From the NCBI GenBank assembly GCA_002897635.1, contig BDTD01000018.1, forward strand, positions 62,001-126,000: 64,000 nucleotides of DNA, in the 5' to 3' direction. The translations under genes were made by a program, and so were the position numbers. The DNA is from a bacterium BMS3Abin11 (GTDB lineage: Bacteria; Pseudomonadota; Gammaproteobacteria; BMS3Bbin11). The notes under the pieces are model-generated. The model saw only the letters and a program-made list of their open reading frames with translations. It was not told the origin of the DNA and did not search any database. Positions 1 through 11,183 of this stretch are shown here, in pieces; positions within the stretch are counted from its first letter, which is position 1, and each line of letters opens with the position of its first letter.

Positions 1-1
1 T

Positions 2-682
2 CGCAGCAATCTTTCTGCAACAGATGGGACACCTGATGAAATTCTGGCTTATATTGCCCTTCATCCAAGTGACTGGTACCTGAAGACCACAGCGAGTTGG
101 GTGCATGACTCGCGAGACAGTATTCTTTATCCAACAACGGGGTTTTATGCCCGACTTCTTGGTGAGGCATCGCTTCCGGGTAGCCAGCTTGATTACTACA
201 AAACCGGTCTGAGCTTTTCCTGGCATCTACCCACAATAAGTGAGGTGGTTCTGAAGTTTAGCGGTGATATGGGATACGGTGATGTTTACGGTGATACCCA
301 GATATTCCCGTTCTACAAGAACTATTATGCTGGCGGCAGCAGTTCTGTCAGAGGCTATAAGGCCCGATCACTGGGACCTCTGGACAGTACTGGAAATCCT
401 ATAGGCGGCAGCCGTAGAGTCGTTGGTGGAATTGATATACTGATTCCGTTCCCCGGCAGTGAAAAGAAAGATAAACGGCTGTCTTTGTTTGTCGATGGCG
501 GCATGGTATTTAGCCCAAGCGAGCAAGTCGACCTGGCTGATTTACGCTATTCCTATGGTTTTGGGTTGTACTGGTATTCACCCGTTGGCCCACTTTCCCT
601 TAGCTATGCATTACCAATCAATAATAAGCCTGCAGATCGACTGGAAAAATTCCAGTTCACAATTGGCAGGGGATTCAGATAA
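2..682 (+). CDS. bamA: BamA C-terminal part (outer-membrane protein assembly factor), 5' truncated by window edge
   Basis: The reading frame is open from base 2, so this is the 3' part of a longer gene; the GTG at 101 is internal. The translation is the C-terminal half of an Omp85 beta-barrel. It has the conserved VRGY motif of barrel loop 6 (in SSVRGYKARSLGP), alternating barrel strands, and the late strands FGLYWYSPVGPLSLSYALP and FQFTIGRGFR. BamA is the central insertase of the BAM complex in the outer membrane. It is followed by skp and the lpx genes, as in most gammaproteobacteria. One oddity is that the protein ends in Phe-Arg instead of the usual terminal aromatic residue of the beta-signal. 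Confidence 0.95.
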   Translation, partial: RSNLSATDGTPDEILAYIALHPSDWYLKTTASWVHDSRDSILYPTTGFYARLLGEASLPGSQLDYYKTGLSFSWHLPTISEVVLKFSGDMGYGDVYGDTQIFPFYKNYYAGGSSSVRGYKARSLGPLDSTGNPIGGSRRVVGGIDILIPFPGSEKKDKRLSLFVDGGMVFSPSEQVDLADLRYSYGFGLYWYSPVGPLSLSYALPINNKPADRLEKFQFTIGRGFR

Positions 683-715
683 ACTATCAACCTGACGGTA
701 CCACTACCCTGAGAA

Positions 716-1231
716 ATGAAAACCATGTCTAATAAAATTAAAGTTATTGCGATCCTGACTTTTGCAATGGTATTTTTTCCAGCAATATCTTCCGCTGAGA
801 CAAAAATTGGCTTTGTAAATCTGGTCAAATTGATTGAACAAGCACCACAGGGTGCGTCTGCTACGAAGAAGATTGAAGCCGAGTTCAGCCCGCGCGACAA
901 AGCGATACGTAAGAAACAGAAGAAGATTAAGAAACTGGAGTCGGATCTGGAAAAAAATGCACTGGTTATGAAGGCCTCTGAGTTGTCAAAGAAAGGAGCG
1001 GAAATAACCAAACTCAAACGCAGCATCAAACGGGAAGCAGATGAATTTCGCGAAGATTATAACCTGCGTAGAAACGAAGAACTAAAAGTTTTACAAAAGG
1101 TTGTACGGGAAGCCATTAATGAAGTTGGAAAGGAAAATAAGTTTGATTTAATCCTGGCAGAAGGCGTGCTTTTTGCCAGTAAAAAGGCAAATATCACTGA
1201 GCTGGTTTTAAAGAAACTGCGTAGTAAGTGA
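716..1231 (+). CDS. skp: Skp/OmpH periplasmic chaperone
   Basis: The 171-residue product has an N-terminal signal peptide (hydrophobic residues about 9-26, ending SSAET). A long charged Lys/Glu-rich helical region follows at about residues 50-125, which forms the tentacles of the Skp trimer. The start ETKIGFVNLVKLIEQAP matches the OmpH family. Skp holds unfolded outer-membrane proteins in the periplasm on their way to BamA, encoded 33 bases upstream. An alternative ATG lies three codons in (725). No strong Shine-Dalgarno is visible; translation probably follows from the bamA transcript. Confidence 0.92.
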   Translation: MKTMSNKIKVIAILTFAMVFFPAISSAETKIGFVNLVKLIEQAPQGASATKKIEAEFSPRDKAIRKKQKKIKKLESDLEKNALVMKASELSKKGAEITKLKRSIKREADEFREDYNLRRNEELKVLQKVVREAINEVGKENKFDLILAEGVLFASKKANITELVLKKLRSK

Positions 1232-1247
1232 GGTCTTCAGCGGTACA

Positions 1248-2261
1248 GTGAGTTTTCTGTTATCTGAACTGGCTACTCGATTTGATCTCAGACTGAAGGG
1301 CTTACCTGAAGCAAAAATATGGGCTGTTGCCAGTTTGCAGGACGCGGGTAAAGGTGATATCAGCTTCTGTACAGGTCATCGACATCTTTCTGAACTTGAA
1401 GGGACTAAGGCAACAGCAGTTATTCTTCACCCTGATATTTTTGAGCAATACCAGGGCAATGCTTTATTGAGTGAAAATCCGCACCTGGCTTTTGCAAGAA
1501 TTGCCCGTTTATTATACCCGGAGAGACGCAAGCCAGCAGGAATCCATCCATCTTCCATTGTCCATGCCGAGGCTTTTATCCATGAAACGGCAAGCGTAGC
1601 TGAAAATGTCATTATTGAAAAGTCAGTAAACATAGCCGCTGGATGCGAAATTGGGGCAGGGAGTTTTCTGGGCGAAGATACCGTTATTGGTGAAGATACA
1701 GTACTAAAAAATAATACTACCATCCATCATGAAACAGTGGTGGGCAGGAACTGCATCCTGCACAGTGGATGTGTTATTGGCTCCGAAGGCTTTGGGCATG
1801 CACGTGAAGGCGATCACTGGTTACCCATTCCTCAACTCGGAAAGGTGGTGATCGGTAATGATGTCAGAATTGGGGCAAATACAACCATAGATCGTGGCGC
1901 ACTGGGTGACACCTTGATAGGCAATGGCGTCAAAATAGATAACCTGGTACATATTGCCCACAATGTCTGCATTGGAGATGACACTGCCATTGCCGCCTGC
2001 ACGGGTATTGCCGGTAGTACTAACATTGGTAAACGCTGTACACTGGCAGGCCAGGTTGGTGTAGTTGATAATATTTCGATTTGTGATGATGCACATTTCA
2101 CCGGTCAAACAGCTATCCGTTCTGATATCACGGTACCAGGGATATATTCTGCCGGCATATTACTTGAAGAAACGCGTAGCTGGTTAAAAAATGCAACGCG
2201 TTTTAAACAATTAAACTCACTTTTCAAACAGGTCAGGGATCTGTCAAAAAAACAGGACTGA
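1248..2261 (+). CDS. lpxD: UDP-3-O-(3-hydroxyacyl)glucosamine N-acyltransferase LpxD
   Basis: This acyltransferase adds the second 3-hydroxyacyl chain, in the third step of lipid A synthesis. The 337 residues comprise a short N-terminal uridine-binding domain (about 1-95) and a left-handed beta-helix of hexapeptide repeats (about 100-300). The catalytic His sits in LVHIAHN at about residue 238. The start is GTG 1248, with GAGGT about 14 bases upstream. The length agrees with the family. It lies between skp and fabZ in the conserved lipid A cluster and is probably cotranscribed. Confidence 0.95.
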   Translation: MSFLLSELATRFDLRLKGLPEAKIWAVASLQDAGKGDISFCTGHRHLSELEGTKATAVILHPDIFEQYQGNALLSENPHLAFARIARLLYPERRKPAGIHPSSIVHAEAFIHETASVAENVIIEKSVNIAAGCEIGAGSFLGEDTVIGEDTVLKNNTTIHHETVVGRNCILHSGCVIGSEGFGHAREGDHWLPIPQLGKVVIGNDVRIGANTTIDRGALGDTLIGNGVKIDNLVHIAHNVCIGDDTAIAACTGIAGSTNIGKRCTLAGQVGVVDNISICDDAHFTGQTAIRSDITVPGIYSAGILLEETRSWLKNATRFKQLNSLFKQVRDLSKKQD

Positions 2262-2291
2262 TGAAACAGGGTCAGACCAGCAACCAGGTGA

Positions 2292-2741
2292 ATGATGAAC
2301 ACTATAGATATTCATGAAATTCTTCAGTATCTGCCCCACAGGTATCCATTCCTCCTCATCGACCGGATCACAGACTTTGAAAAAGACACATCATTAACAG
2401 CGATCAAAAATGTCACCTATAACGAGCCATTCTTCCCGGGGCACTATCCCAGCAGGCCAGTAATGCCGGGTGTACTTTTAATCGAAGTGATGGCCCAGGC
2501 TGCTGCATTGCTTGCTGCGATAAGTTCTGATGTGAAAGGTGGTGACAGCAATCTGGTTTATTATTTTGTTGGCGTAGATAAGGTGCGTTTCAAAAGACCG
2601 GTCGAACCCGGTGATCAGTTGAAAGTTGAAGTAAAACTAACCAGAAAAGCAAGGAGAATGTGGTTCTGTTCGGTCGTGATTACTGTTGATGGCGACCGCT
2701 GTACCTCATCCGAATTGATATTTACCGCACGGGAGGTATGA
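2292..2741 (+). CDS. fabZ: (3R)-hydroxymyristoyl-[ACP] dehydratase FabZ
   Basis: This hot-dog-fold dehydratase converts 3-hydroxyacyl-ACP to trans-2-enoyl-ACP in fatty acid elongation and competes with lipid A synthesis for 3-hydroxymyristoyl-ACP. The 149 residues include the active-site segment FFPGHYPSRPVMPG with His51 and then Glu65 in LLIEVMAQ, the FabZ catalytic pair. Tandem ATG codons at 2292 and 2295 follow CAGGTG. The stop codon abuts the GTG start of lpxA directly (TGA-GTG at 2739-2744), which indicates translational coupling. Confidence 0.96.
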   Translation: MMNTIDIHEILQYLPHRYPFLLIDRITDFEKDTSLTAIKNVTYNEPFFPGHYPSRPVMPGVLLIEVMAQAAALLAAISSDVKGGDSNLVYYFVGVDKVRFKRPVEPGDQLKVEVKLTRKARRMWFCSVVITVDGDRCTSSELIFTAREV

Positions 2742-3512
2742 GTGATCTCCCCTCATGCCATTATTGAGGAAGGCGCAATTATAGGAAAGGATGTCTCAAT
2801 CGGGCATTTTTCCATTGTAGGAAAAGATGTAAAGATAGGAGACGGGACCAGGATAGGCCCACATGTCACGCTCACCGGCCATACCAGTATAGGAAAAAAT
2901 AACCATATTTTTCAGTACGCTTCTGTTGGTGAAGTCCCGCAGAGTACCATGTATAAAAACGAGCCGACCGAGTTGCTTATCGGTGATAATAATATTGTGC
3001 GTGAGTTTTGCACTCTTCATACAGGTACACAGGAAGGCGGCGGAATCACGCGTATCGGTAATGACAATTTTCTAATGGCTTATGTCCATATTGCACATGA
3101 CTGCATATTGGGTAACAAAATAATTTTTGCAAATGGCTCCAGTCTGGCAGGTCATGTTGTAATCGGTGATCATGTTATTTTTGGTGGATTTACCCTGATT
3201 CATCAGTTCTGCAAAATTGGTGCTCATGTTATGACAGGCATCGGCGCGGTTTCTTTCAAGGATATTCCACCCTATCTCAAGGTGGCTGGTAATACAGCAC
3301 GCCCATATGGGATCAATGTGAAGGGCTTACAGCGCCGTGGGTTTGGTGAGGACGATATTTCTGCATTGAAAAATGTATACCGTACGCTCTATCGTTCACA
3401 GCTTAGCTTTCAGGATGCTATAGACGATATAAAAAAATTGTCTGCTGAAGATGCGAATGTAAAAATATTTGCTGATTTTCTGGCCAATAGCGAACGGGGT
3501 GTCGTTCGCTGA
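2742..3512 (+). CDS. lpxA: Acyl-ACP-UDP-N-acetylglucosamine O-acyltransferase LpxA
   Basis: LpxA performs the first committed step of lipid A synthesis, 3-O-acylation of UDP-GlcNAc. The 256 residues begin with hexapeptide repeats of a left-handed beta-helix (about 1-185). The signature AYVHIAHDCILGN carries the catalytic His at about 119. A helical C-terminal domain (about 190-256) contains the typical NVKGLQRRGF segment. The GTG start at 2742 follows the fabZ stop with no gap, and GGGAGG lies 8-13 bases upstream. Length and order are typical. Confidence 0.96.
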   Translation: MISPHAIIEEGAIIGKDVSIGHFSIVGKDVKIGDGTRIGPHVTLTGHTSIGKNNHIFQYASVGEVPQSTMYKNEPTELLIGDNNIVREFCTLHTGTQEGGGITRIGNDNFLMAYVHIAHDCILGNKIIFANGSSLAGHVVIGDHVIFGGFTLIHQFCKIGAHVMTGIGAVSFKDIPPYLKVAGNTARPYGINVKGLQRRGFGEDDISALKNVYRTLYRSQLSFQDAIDDIKKLSAEDANVKIFADFLANSERGVVR

Positions 3513-3521
3513 AACGATGCC

Positions 3522-4706
3522 ATGCAGGGAAGGCAAACATTTAAGATAGGCATCGTAGCTGGTGAAGTCTCAGGTGATCTCCTTGCTGCTGGACTAATTC
3601 GAGAACTGAGACAATACCCTTATACATTCGAATTTACAGGTATTGCTGGTCCGAAGATGCTGGAGCAGGCCTGTGAAAGCCTGTACCCAATGAAAAAACT
3701 GACACTTATGGGGCTGGATGGCCTTTTTGGGAGATTGTCGGAAATTCTACAAATTCGCCGCAGCCTGGTGCATTATTTTGAGGCTAAGCCGCCTGATTTA
3801 TTCATCGGAATTGATGCCCCTGACTTTAATCTGGGCCTTGAAAAAAAATTACGCAAGGCAGGAATTCCTGTGTTGCACTATGTCAGTCCTACCGTCTGGG
3901 CCTGGCGAAAATATCGCCTCAGGTCTATGCGTCACTCTATAGATAGAATTCTTGTTTTGTTTCCCTTTGAGCTAGATTTCTACCGCCAGCATAAACTGAA
4001 TGCGAAGCTGGTCGGTCACCCCATGGTCAGGGATATAAATAGTGATCCGGATATTGAATCATTGAGGAAAAGTTTTGGGCTTTCTTTGCAAAAAAAAGTA
4101 ATCGCCCTGTTGCCCGGAAGCCGGCGTGGAGAAATTCAGCGCATGGCAGGAGACTTTTTACAGGCAGCGGCTGAACTTTCAGGGAAACACCCGAATCTGC
4201 AGTTTGTCACAGCCATGCCAGATTCCGCACTGATGGATGTGTTTGAAGCAGAAGTACAAAAAACAGGTTTAAAAAATATTGATCTGGTTCGTGTAGTTGG
4301 ACATTCCAGAGATATTATGGCGTGTGCAGATATTCTCATGCTTGCCTCAGGTACGGCTGCTCTTGAAGCTGCAATTGTCGGTCGACCAGTCGTTGTTGCT
4401 TACAAGGTGTCCTGGTTTACAAAAACCCTGGTGCAATTGCTTGCTAGAGTGAAATATTTTTCCATGCCTAATAATCTGGTTGGCTATAGGCTGGTTCCGG
4501 AACTGATGCAGGATGATTGTACACCAGAAAATCTTGAGCATGAGGTGAGTCGATACCTCAGTGATGAAGCAGAGGTCAAAAAGGTTACAAAAGTATTTAG
4601 GCAGATACGAGAAAGTCTGGATATTGATTCCGATCGCCTGGCAGCAGAAACAGTGCTGGAGATGCTGGGCCTGTGTAATGAAACAGAGCCGGGGCTGGGA
4701 CAGTAA
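3522..4706 (+). CDS. lpxB: Lipid-A-disaccharide synthase LpxB
   Basis: This GT19 glycosyltransferase condenses UDP-2,3-diacylglucosamine with lipid X to form the lipid A disaccharide, acting at the inner face of the inner membrane. The 394 residues include [16 protein letters not shown] near the N-terminus, the [11 protein letters not shown] segment (about 126-136), [10 protein letters not shown] (about 197) and the C-terminal nucleotide-sugar region [11 protein letters not shown]. It starts 9 bases after lpxA and ends 2 bases before rnhB. It is slightly longer than the E. coli enzyme, which is not unusual. Confidence 0.95.
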   Translation: MQGRQTFKIGIVAGEVSGDLLAAGLIRELRQYPYTFEFTGIAGPKMLEQACESLYPMKKLTLMGLDGLFGRLSEILQIRRSLVHYFEAKPPDLFIGIDAPDFNLGLEKKLRKAGIPVLHYVSPTVWAWRKYRLRSMRHSIDRILVLFPFELDFYRQHKLNAKLVGHPMVRDINSDPDIESLRKSFGLSLQKKVIALLPGSRRGEIQRMAGDFLQAAAELSGKHPNLQFVTAMPDSALMDVFEAEVQKTGLKNIDLVRVVGHSRDIMACADILMLASGTAALEAAIVGRPVVVAYKVSWFTKTLVQLLARVKYFSMPNNLVGYRLVPELMQDDCTPENLEHEVSRYLSDEAEVKKVTKVFRQIRESLDIDSDRLAAETVLEMLGLCNETEPGLGQ

Positions 4707-4708
4707 AG

Positions 4709-5290
4709 GTGTCCTGTTTATTAATCGCAGGGGTTGATGAGGTAGGCCGCGGCCCGCTGGCAGGGCCTGTTGTGACTGCGGCAGTTATACTAGATAGCAG
4801 TCACATTATAGATGGCCTGGCAGATTCGAAGTGCCTGACTGAAAAAAAACGTGGGCAACTGGACCAGCTTATCAGGGAGCATGCCCTTAGTTTCTCGATA
4901 GGACAGGCGGATGTCCACGAGATTGATCGGATGAATATTTTGCAGGCAACCATGCTGGCGATGCAACGAGCGGTTGCAGGGTTAACAATAAGACCTGACA
5001 AGGTGCTGGTGGACGGAAACCGTCTGCCTGTATTATCCTGCGAGGCAGAAGCAATTGTAGGAGGTGATGGTCTGGTTGCCGAGATTTCAGCTGCCTCAAT
5101 CATTGCCAAGGTATATCGTGACCGTATGATGAATGACTTACATCATCGGTATCCGCAATATGGTTTTGATAGCAATAAGGGCTATCCTACCCGTATGCAT
5201 CGTGATGCATTACAAAAGTATGGCGTGACGCCATTTCACCGTCGCAGTTTTGCACCGGTAAAACGGGCTATTGAATGCCATGCTAAATAA
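4709..5290 (+). CDS. rnhB: Ribonuclease HII
   Basis: RNase HII cleaves RNA in RNA-DNA hybrids and single ribonucleotides embedded in DNA. The 193 residues show the N-terminal metal-binding motif [13 protein letters not shown] (Asp10, Glu11), the KVLVDGN strand, and [15 protein letters not shown] with the later catalytic Asp. The start is GTG 4709, three bases after the lpxB stop. The 3' end overlaps the likely dnaE start by 11 bases, so lpxB-rnhB-dnaE are tightly packed and probably one transcript. Confidence 0.95.
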   Translation: MSCLLIAGVDEVGRGPLAGPVVTAAVILDSSHIIDGLADSKCLTEKKRGQLDQLIREHALSFSIGQADVHEIDRMNILQATMLAMQRAVAGLTIRPDKVLVDGNRLPVLSCEAEAIVGGDGLVAEISAASIIAKVYRDRMMNDLHHRYPQYGFDSNKGYPTRMHRDALQKYGVTPFHRRSFAPVKRAIECHAK

Positions 5291-8200
5291 CCCATTCATC
5301 CATCTTCATCTGCACTCGGAATATTCCCTGGTAGACAGTACTCTGCGCATCAACAACATTATAGATGCATCTGCAGAGCAGCATATGCCGGCTGTAGCAG
5401 TGACCGATTTATCCAATGTTTTCTCTGTTGTAAAATTCTATAAAGCCGCTATGGCTGCTGGAATCAAGCCAATTCTTGGTTCTGATGTATGGATTGAACG
5501 CGTAGAACAACCGGGAAAACCCTTTCGCCTGGTTCTTCTGTGCAAAGATGAAAAAGGCTATCGTAACCTGACTCATATGCTGTCAGAGGCCTTTCGTCAT
5601 GGCCAGCACCTGGGTGGCCATGCCTGTATTTCAAAACAGGAGCTTACTACTCATAGTGATGGTCTGATAGCCCTGTCTGCTGCTACTCAGGGAGAGATAG
5701 GAAATGCCCTGCTGCATGGTTCTATCGGTCAGGTCGATCAACTGGTGGATGAATATTTGCAGATATTCGGTGACTGCTTTTATCTTGAATTACAGCGTAC
5801 CGGAAGGATCGGCGATGAAGAGCATATCGCCAGGGCCATGGATCTGGCAATGCATCGTTCTCTACCTGTGGTAGCGACAAACGATGTCCGATTCAGAACG
5901 GAGAATGACTTTGAAATTCATGATATACGTGTCTGTATACAGGACAGTCGGGTATTGAATGATCCGCGTCGACCAAAACTCTACAGTAGCCAGCAGTATT
6001 TTCGTTCATCAGAGGAAATGGCGGAACTGTTTGCTGATATACCCGAAGCGATAGAAAACACTTGCCATATTGCCATGCGTTGTAATTGCCGGCTGACGTT
6101 GGGTAAAAACTTTATGCCGGAGTTTCCTGTTGCCAGGGGGCAAGACGTCAATCAGGTACTCATTGATGACTCGAATGACGGCTTGAAAAAAATACTGAAA
6201 AAAGTTCCGCAAGATGTAGACCGGAGGGCCTATCAGGAACGTCTCGATATGGAGCTGGGTGTAATCACCGGGATGGGTTTTCCGGGCTATTTCCTGATCG
6301 TTGCCGACTTTATCCGCTGGGCCAAGAATCATGATATACCCGTCGGACCGGGTCGTGGTTCGGGTGCCGGATCACTGGTGGCCTATTGTCTGGGTATTAC
6401 CGAACTCGATCCAATTGAACATGGCCTGTTATTTGAGCGCTTCCTGAATCCGGAACGGGTCTCGATGCCAGATTTCGATATCGATTTCTGTATGGATAAA
6501 CGTGATCGGGTGATTGAGTACGTTACTCAGCACTATGGTTCCGACAAGGTCTCACAAATTATTACCTACGGCACCATGGCCGCACGCGCGGTAGTACGGG
6601 ATGTAGGTCGAGTAATGGATGTTGGTTTTGGCTTTGTTGACCAGCTGGCCAAGCTGATTCCCGGAGAACCGGGAATGACCCTGGCGAAAGCGATTGATTC
6701 AGAAAAAGAACTGCGCGAAAAGATTGAACAGGATGATGATGTACGTGAACTGATCTCCCGCGCACAATCTCTGGAAGGCATGGCCAGAAATGCCGGTAAG
6801 CATGCCGGTGGTGTGGTAATTGCACCCACGGCACTGACAGACTTTACTGCCCTGTATTGTGAGCAGGGTGTCACCCAGATGGTGACCCACCTGGATATGA
6901 AAGATGTAGAAGCTGTTGGCCTGGTGAAGTTTGATTTTCTGGGTTTGCGAACCCTGACCATCATCGACAACACATTGAAAACGGTAAACCGCTTCCGTGA
7001 AAAGAACGCTCAGCCTCCGATGACACTGGATGATATTGATCTCAGTGATAAAAAAACATTTAAGTTGATTCAGGCCTGCAGGACAACGGCTGTTTTCCAG
7101 TTAGAATCCAGTGGCATGAAAGATGTCATTAAGAAGCTACAGCCAGATAACTTTAACGATATGGTTGCGGTGGTCGCCTTATATCGCCCTGGGCCATTGG
7201 GCTCGGGCATGGTTGACACCTTCATTGAACGTAAGCACGGGCGTGAAAAAATTATCTATCCACATCCGCTACTGGAGGAAATACTGAAACCTACCTACGG
7301 CGTGGTTGTTTACCAGGAACAGGTAATGCAGATCGCTCAGGTACTTGCCTCGTTTACCTTAGGTGCGGCGGATATGCTGCGCCGTGCGATGGGTAAGAAG
7401 ATCGCAGAAGAAATGGCAAAACAGCGCGAGAACTTCAGGGCCGGTGCTGAAAAAAATGGTATCGATGCCAGACAGGCAGACAGTATCTTCGATTTGATGG
7501 AGGAATTCGCCAAGTACGGTTTCAATAAATCACATTCCGCCGCCTACGCGCTAGTTTCATTCCAGACCGCATGGTTCAAGGCACATTCCCCGGCGATGTT
7601 TCTTGCTTCAACACTGTCAGCGGATATGGAAAAGACCGATAAAGTAGTTACATTAATAGCCGAATGCCGGGATATGGAGTTAACGGTACAGCCACCGGAT
7701 GTTAATAGCTCTGGTTTTTCCTTCGAGGCAAGTTCTGAAGATACTATCGTATATGGTCTCGGTGCAATCAAGGGTATTGGACAGGCGGCGATAGAAGAAA
7801 TTACCCGTGCGCGGGAAGAAAAAGGGCATTTCAGTGACCTGTTTGATTTTTGCCGTGCACTGGACTTGAAAAAAGTGAACCAGCGTACTTTAGAGACGCT
7901 GATTTGTGCGGGTGCGTTAGATAAAATGGGTGTGCACCGTGCTGGGTTGATGGCAAACTTGTCTAACGCTATGTCCCTGTCAGGACAGGAGCTTAGAAAT
8001 CGTGCCGCGGGACAGGATGACTTATTTGGCAGCAGCGATGAACTGGATCTCGATATCGACTGGATAGAGGTTGCAGAGTATTCAGAGGATGAGCGTCTTA
8101 AAAGGGAAAAAAAGCATCTTGGACTTTACCTGACAGGGCATCCAATGAATCAGTATCACCGAGAGTTGGGTAATTTTATCAGTTGCAGCTTGAGTGATGT

Positions 8201-8738
8201 TGAGTCGGCGAAGGGAAAACAGGTCACTATAGCGGGTCTGATTATTGCTATGCGTACACGCAATACACGTCGAGGTCGAATGGCAATTTTGACTCTGGAT
8301 GATCAGTCTGCCTGGTTGGAAATCCCCATATATTCAGAGCTCTATGAAAGCAATAAGCAATTACTGCAGGAAGACCGGCTTGTCATCATCAGCGGCAAGG
8401 CCGGCTATGATGATTTTACCGGTGGCACCCGGGTCACCGCCGAGCGTATTCATGACATGGACTCAGCTCGTGAGACCTTTTCTACCGACCTGCGTATTAC
8501 CTTGAAAAAGAAAGTAGAAGACGCCGTTGAAGGCCTGCAGGCTGCTCTGCAGCCGGTAAAAGGCGGTTCCACACCTGTGATTATTGATTACATGAATGAA
8601 GAGGCCAGAGCAAGCATCCATCTGCCACGTGAATGGTGTGTACACCCCTCAGCCAGGTTACTGGATGAGCTAAACAAACTCCCTGTCGTCAGTAAGGCTG
8701 TATGTGAATACGATGCTGCCGGGGCAAGTATGAATTGA
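5280..8738 (+). CDS. dnaE: DNA polymerase III subunit alpha
   Basis: This is the replicative polymerase of the holoenzyme. From ATG 5280 the protein is about 1152 residues, close to the usual 1160. It starts [18 protein letters not shown], the PHP-domain signature. The polymerase core contains [19 protein letters not shown] and the catalytic aspartates of [13 protein letters not shown] (about 397-407). A tandem helix-hairpin-helix region and a C-terminal OB fold ([12 protein letters not shown]-like segment near 8200-8400) follow. An in-frame TTG lies at 5271, but ATG 5280 fits homologues better. Either start overlaps rnhB. Confidence 0.97.
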   Translation: MLNNPFIHLHLHSEYSLVDSTLRINNIIDASAEQHMPAVAVTDLSNVFSVVKFYKAAMAAGIKPILGSDVWIERVEQPGKPFRLVLLCKDEKGYRNLTHMLSEAFRHGQHLGGHACISKQELTTHSDGLIALSAATQGEIGNALLHGSIGQVDQLVDEYLQIFGDCFYLELQRTGRIGDEEHIARAMDLAMHRSLPVVATNDVRFRTENDFEIHDIRVCIQDSRVLNDPRRPKLYSSQQYFRSSEEMAELFADIPEAIENTCHIAMRCNCRLTLGKNFMPEFPVARGQDVNQVLIDDSNDGLKKILKKVPQDVDRRAYQERLDMELGVITGMGFPGYFLIVADFIRWAKNHDIPVGPGRGSGAGSLVAYCLGITELDPIEHGLLFERFLNPERVSMPDFDIDFCMDKRDRVIEYVTQHYGSDKVSQIITYGTMAARAVVRDVGRVMDVGFGFVDQLAKLIPGEPGMTLAKAIDSEKELREKIEQDDDVRELISRAQSLEGMARNAGKHAGGVVIAPTALTDFTALYCEQGVTQMVTHLDMKDVEAVGLVKFDFLGLRTLTIIDNTLKTVNRFREKNAQPPMTLDDIDLSDKKTFKLIQACRTTAVFQLESSGMKDVIKKLQPDNFNDMVAVVALYRPGPLGSGMVDTFIERKHGREKIIYPHPLLEEILKPTYGVVVYQEQVMQIAQVLASFTLGAADMLRRAMGKKIAEEMAKQRENFRAGAEKNGIDARQADSIFDLMEEFAKYGFNKSHSAAYALVSFQTAWFKAHSPAMFLASTLSADMEKTDKVVTLIAECRDMELTVQPPDVNSSGFSFEASSEDTIVYGLGAIKGIGQAAIEEITRAREEKGHFSDLFDFCRALDLKKVNQRTLETLICAGALDKMGVHRAGLMANLSNAMSLSGQELRNRAAGQDDLFGSSDELDLDIDWIEVAEYSEDERLKREKKHLGLYLTGHPMNQYHRELGNFISCSLSDVESAKGKQVTIAGLIIAMRTRNTRRGRMAILTLDDQSAWLEIPIYSELYESNKQLLQEDRLVIISGKAGYDDFTGGTRVTAERIHDMDSARETFSTDLRITLKKKVEDAVEGLQAALQPVKGGSTPVIIDYMNEEARASIHLPREWCVHPSARLLDELNKLPVVSKAVCEYDAAGASMN

Positions 8739-8814
8739 TTATGCTGCCCTTTATCCTTAGATCGGTATGGCGTTATACTTTCACTTGACTAGATCATTAC
8801 CGCTGGAACTATAG

Positions 8815-9777
8815 ATGAACCTCAACTTTCTTGATTTTGAGAAACCTATCGCTGAACTTGAAGCCAAGATCGATGAATTGCGCCATGTTGGTATTACCAG
8901 CGATGTCAGTCTGACCGACGAAGTAGCACGTTTGCACAGTAAAAGCATCAAGCTGACAGAATCGATATTTTCCTCATTGACTTCGTGGCAGGTGTCGCAG
9001 CTTGCCCGCCACCCCCAGCGTCCCTACACGCTTGAATATATTGACAGGATATTTACAGATTTTCAGGAATTACATGGTGATCGCATGTTTGCTGATGATC
9101 CTGCGATTGTCGGTGGTCTGGCACGGCTGGAGGGTCGACCGGTGATGCTGATTGGGCATCAGAAAGGGCGTGACACAAAGGAAAAGGTGTACCGTAACTT
9201 TGGTATGCCACGACCAGAGGGATATCGCAAAGCCATGAGATTGATGGAGATGGCAGAGCGTTTCCAACTGCCCCTGCTGACTTTTATAGACACACCCGGT
9301 GCCTACCCGGGCGTTGATGCAGAAAAACGGGGTCAGAGCGAAGCCATTGCGCGTAATTTGTTTGTTATGTCTGATTTGAAAATTCCCATCATTTCGACGG
9401 TTATTGGTGAAGGGGGGTCGGGCGGTGCCCTGGCAATCGGTGTTTGTGACCGGCTTTTGATGTTTCAATATTCGACCTACTCGGTAATTTCACCGGAAGG
9501 CTGCTCAACTATCCTGTGGAAGAGTGCCGATCATGCTGCGGATGCCGCTGAGGTGATGGGATTGACAGCACAACGCCTGAAGGAACTGGGTTTGATAGAT
9601 TGTATCATCGAGGAACCATTGGGTGGTGCGCACCGCGATGTTGACCTGGCCACAGAAAATTTACGCAAGGCGCTACTGAAAAATCTAGATGACCTGGATG
9701 CGATGACGATACCCGAACTACAGGAGAAACGTTATCATCGCTTACGCCAGTACGGTGTCGATAATTTTCAGGAATAG
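8815..9777 (+). CDS. accA: Acetyl-CoA carboxylase carboxyltransferase subunit alpha
   Basis: AccA forms the alpha half of the carboxyltransferase that moves CO2 from biotin to acetyl-CoA, giving malonyl-CoA for fatty acid synthesis. The 320 residues start [18 protein letters not shown] and contain [31 protein letters not shown] and [13 protein letters not shown], the crotonase-fold binding regions. The length is normal for gammaproteobacteria. A 76-base gap separates it from dnaE. No convincing sigma-70 promoter is seen there, so readthrough from dnaE is possible. Confidence 0.97.
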   Translation: MNLNFLDFEKPIAELEAKIDELRHVGITSDVSLTDEVARLHSKSIKLTESIFSSLTSWQVSQLARHPQRPYTLEYIDRIFTDFQELHGDRMFADDPAIVGGLARLEGRPVMLIGHQKGRDTKEKVYRNFGMPRPEGYRKAMRLMEMAERFQLPLLTFIDTPGAYPGVDAEKRGQSEAIARNLFVMSDLKIPIISTVIGEGGSGGALAIGVCDRLLMFQYSTYSVISPEGCSTILWKSADHAADAAEVMGLTAQRLKELGLIDCIIEEPLGGAHRDVDLATENLRKALLKNLDDLDAMTIPELQEKRYHRLRQYGVDNFQE

Positions 9778-9801
9778 AGTAATAGCGCCACCATACAATA
9801 A

Positions 9802-11163
9802 ATGTTTACACCTGCTAATTTCTCTACCGCCAGCCTCTGGCAGGTTCTGCATAATCAGCTTTCTGTAGAAAAGAACAGTGCAGTCTATGTAGCCTTTAGC
9901 GGCGGTCTGGACTCGCATGTACTATTGCACGCGCTTTCCTGTCTGGCATCTGATTACCCATTCTCGCTTTGTGCGATCCATATTGATCATTCTCTGCAGC
10001 GGCAATCACTCACCTGGGCAGGCCACTGTCAGCAGGTGTGTGATGACTTGTCTGTGCCGCTTATTATCAGGACGCTTAGCATAGAACAGAAAAAGGGTGA
10101 AAGCCTTGAGGCTGTTGCAAGGGATGCACGCTATGCGGCTTTGGCTGAATATCTACCTGAAGGTGGCTTATGTATAACTGCACAGCACAGGAATGATCAG
10201 AGTGAAACGCTATTGCTGCAACTATTACGCGGTGCTGGGGCGCATGGGCTGGCGGCAATGCCTGCCAGTAAAGATTTCTCTACAGGTAGATTGCTGAGGC
10301 CGCTGTTGGCTTTTACTCGTGAGGACCTGCTGGAATATGCAAACAAACACAAGCTGGTCTGGGTAGAAGACCCGAGCAATCAGGACAATAGATTCGATAG
10401 AAACTTTCTGCGCAATGAAGTAATACCTGTTTTGCGCCAGCGCTGGCCGGGGATGGATAAAAGTCTGTCGCGCAGCGCGCGTCATGCAGCCTCGGCGGCA
10501 ACTTTGCTGGATGAAATGGCCAGGTCAGATCTACTCCATTGCAAGGCCGTCAACAACCAGTTTTTTCCACCAGGCATTGCCTGTCTGAATGCTAACTTAC
10601 TGGCCGGGTTATCATCTTCGCACTATGCAAATGCCCTGCGCTACTGGGTACGGATGAATGGCTTATCGGTGCTCGGCGATGAACGGATGCAAAGCCTGAT
10701 TCATTTGCTTGAAGAATCATCGGGCAAGGGCAGTGTGGACTGGCCTGGAGGCGTGCTCAGACTGGAGAACAATATACTGTGGCTGTGTAAAAAGACCGAT
10801 GAAGTTCAAACTGCTGATGAGTTTCTGGACTGGATTCTTCCGGTTCCACTACAATTTCAGAATTTTGAACTGCAGGCTACAAAGGTGAGGGGAGAGGGGC
10901 TGGCCCAATCGTTGCTCGATGATTTTACCTTACGTGTTGGTTTTCGACAGGGAGGGGAACAGTGCCGTATGCCGGGTGATTACGGAAGTAAACCACTAAA
11001 GACCCTGTTCCAGGATCTTTCCATACCCTCATGGATGCGTGATAGCGTACCGCTAGTCTTTCTTGATGATGAACTGGTTGCCGTATCATCACTCTGGAGC
11101 AACCCCCATTACTTACCCGGCCCTGATGAAGAGGGTTACGTATTCTCGATTCATCATAAATAA
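9802..11163 (+). CDS. tilS: tRNA(Ile)-lysidine synthetase
   Basis: TilS attaches lysine to C34 of the CAU-anticodon tRNA-Ile, changing it to read AUA. The 453 residues include the N-type ATP pyrophosphatase PP-loop SGGLDS at about 33-38, the downstream IDHSLQ and HRNDQSETLLLQLLRGAG segments, and the C-terminal substrate-binding domain (from about 370) ending in the KTLFQDLSIPSWMRD pattern. The gene lies 24 bases after accA, as in Pseudomonas-like gene orders. Confidence 0.95.
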   Translation: MFTPANFSTASLWQVLHNQLSVEKNSAVYVAFSGGLDSHVLLHALSCLASDYPFSLCAIHIDHSLQRQSLTWAGHCQQVCDDLSVPLIIRTLSIEQKKGESLEAVARDARYAALAEYLPEGGLCITAQHRNDQSETLLLQLLRGAGAHGLAAMPASKDFSTGRLLRPLLAFTREDLLEYANKHKLVWVEDPSNQDNRFDRNFLRNEVIPVLRQRWPGMDKSLSRSARHAASAATLLDEMARSDLLHCKAVNNQFFPPGIACLNANLLAGLSSSHYANALRYWVRMNGLSVLGDERMQSLIHLLEESSGKGSVDWPGGVLRLENNILWLCKKTDEVQTADEFLDWILPVPLQFQNFELQATKVRGEGLAQSLLDDFTLRVGFRQGGEQCRMPGDYGSKPLKTLFQDLSIPSWMRDSVPLVFLDDELVAVSSLWSNPHYLPGPDEEGYVFSIHHK

Positions 11164-11183
11164 CCCTAATATCAAAAGCTCTC

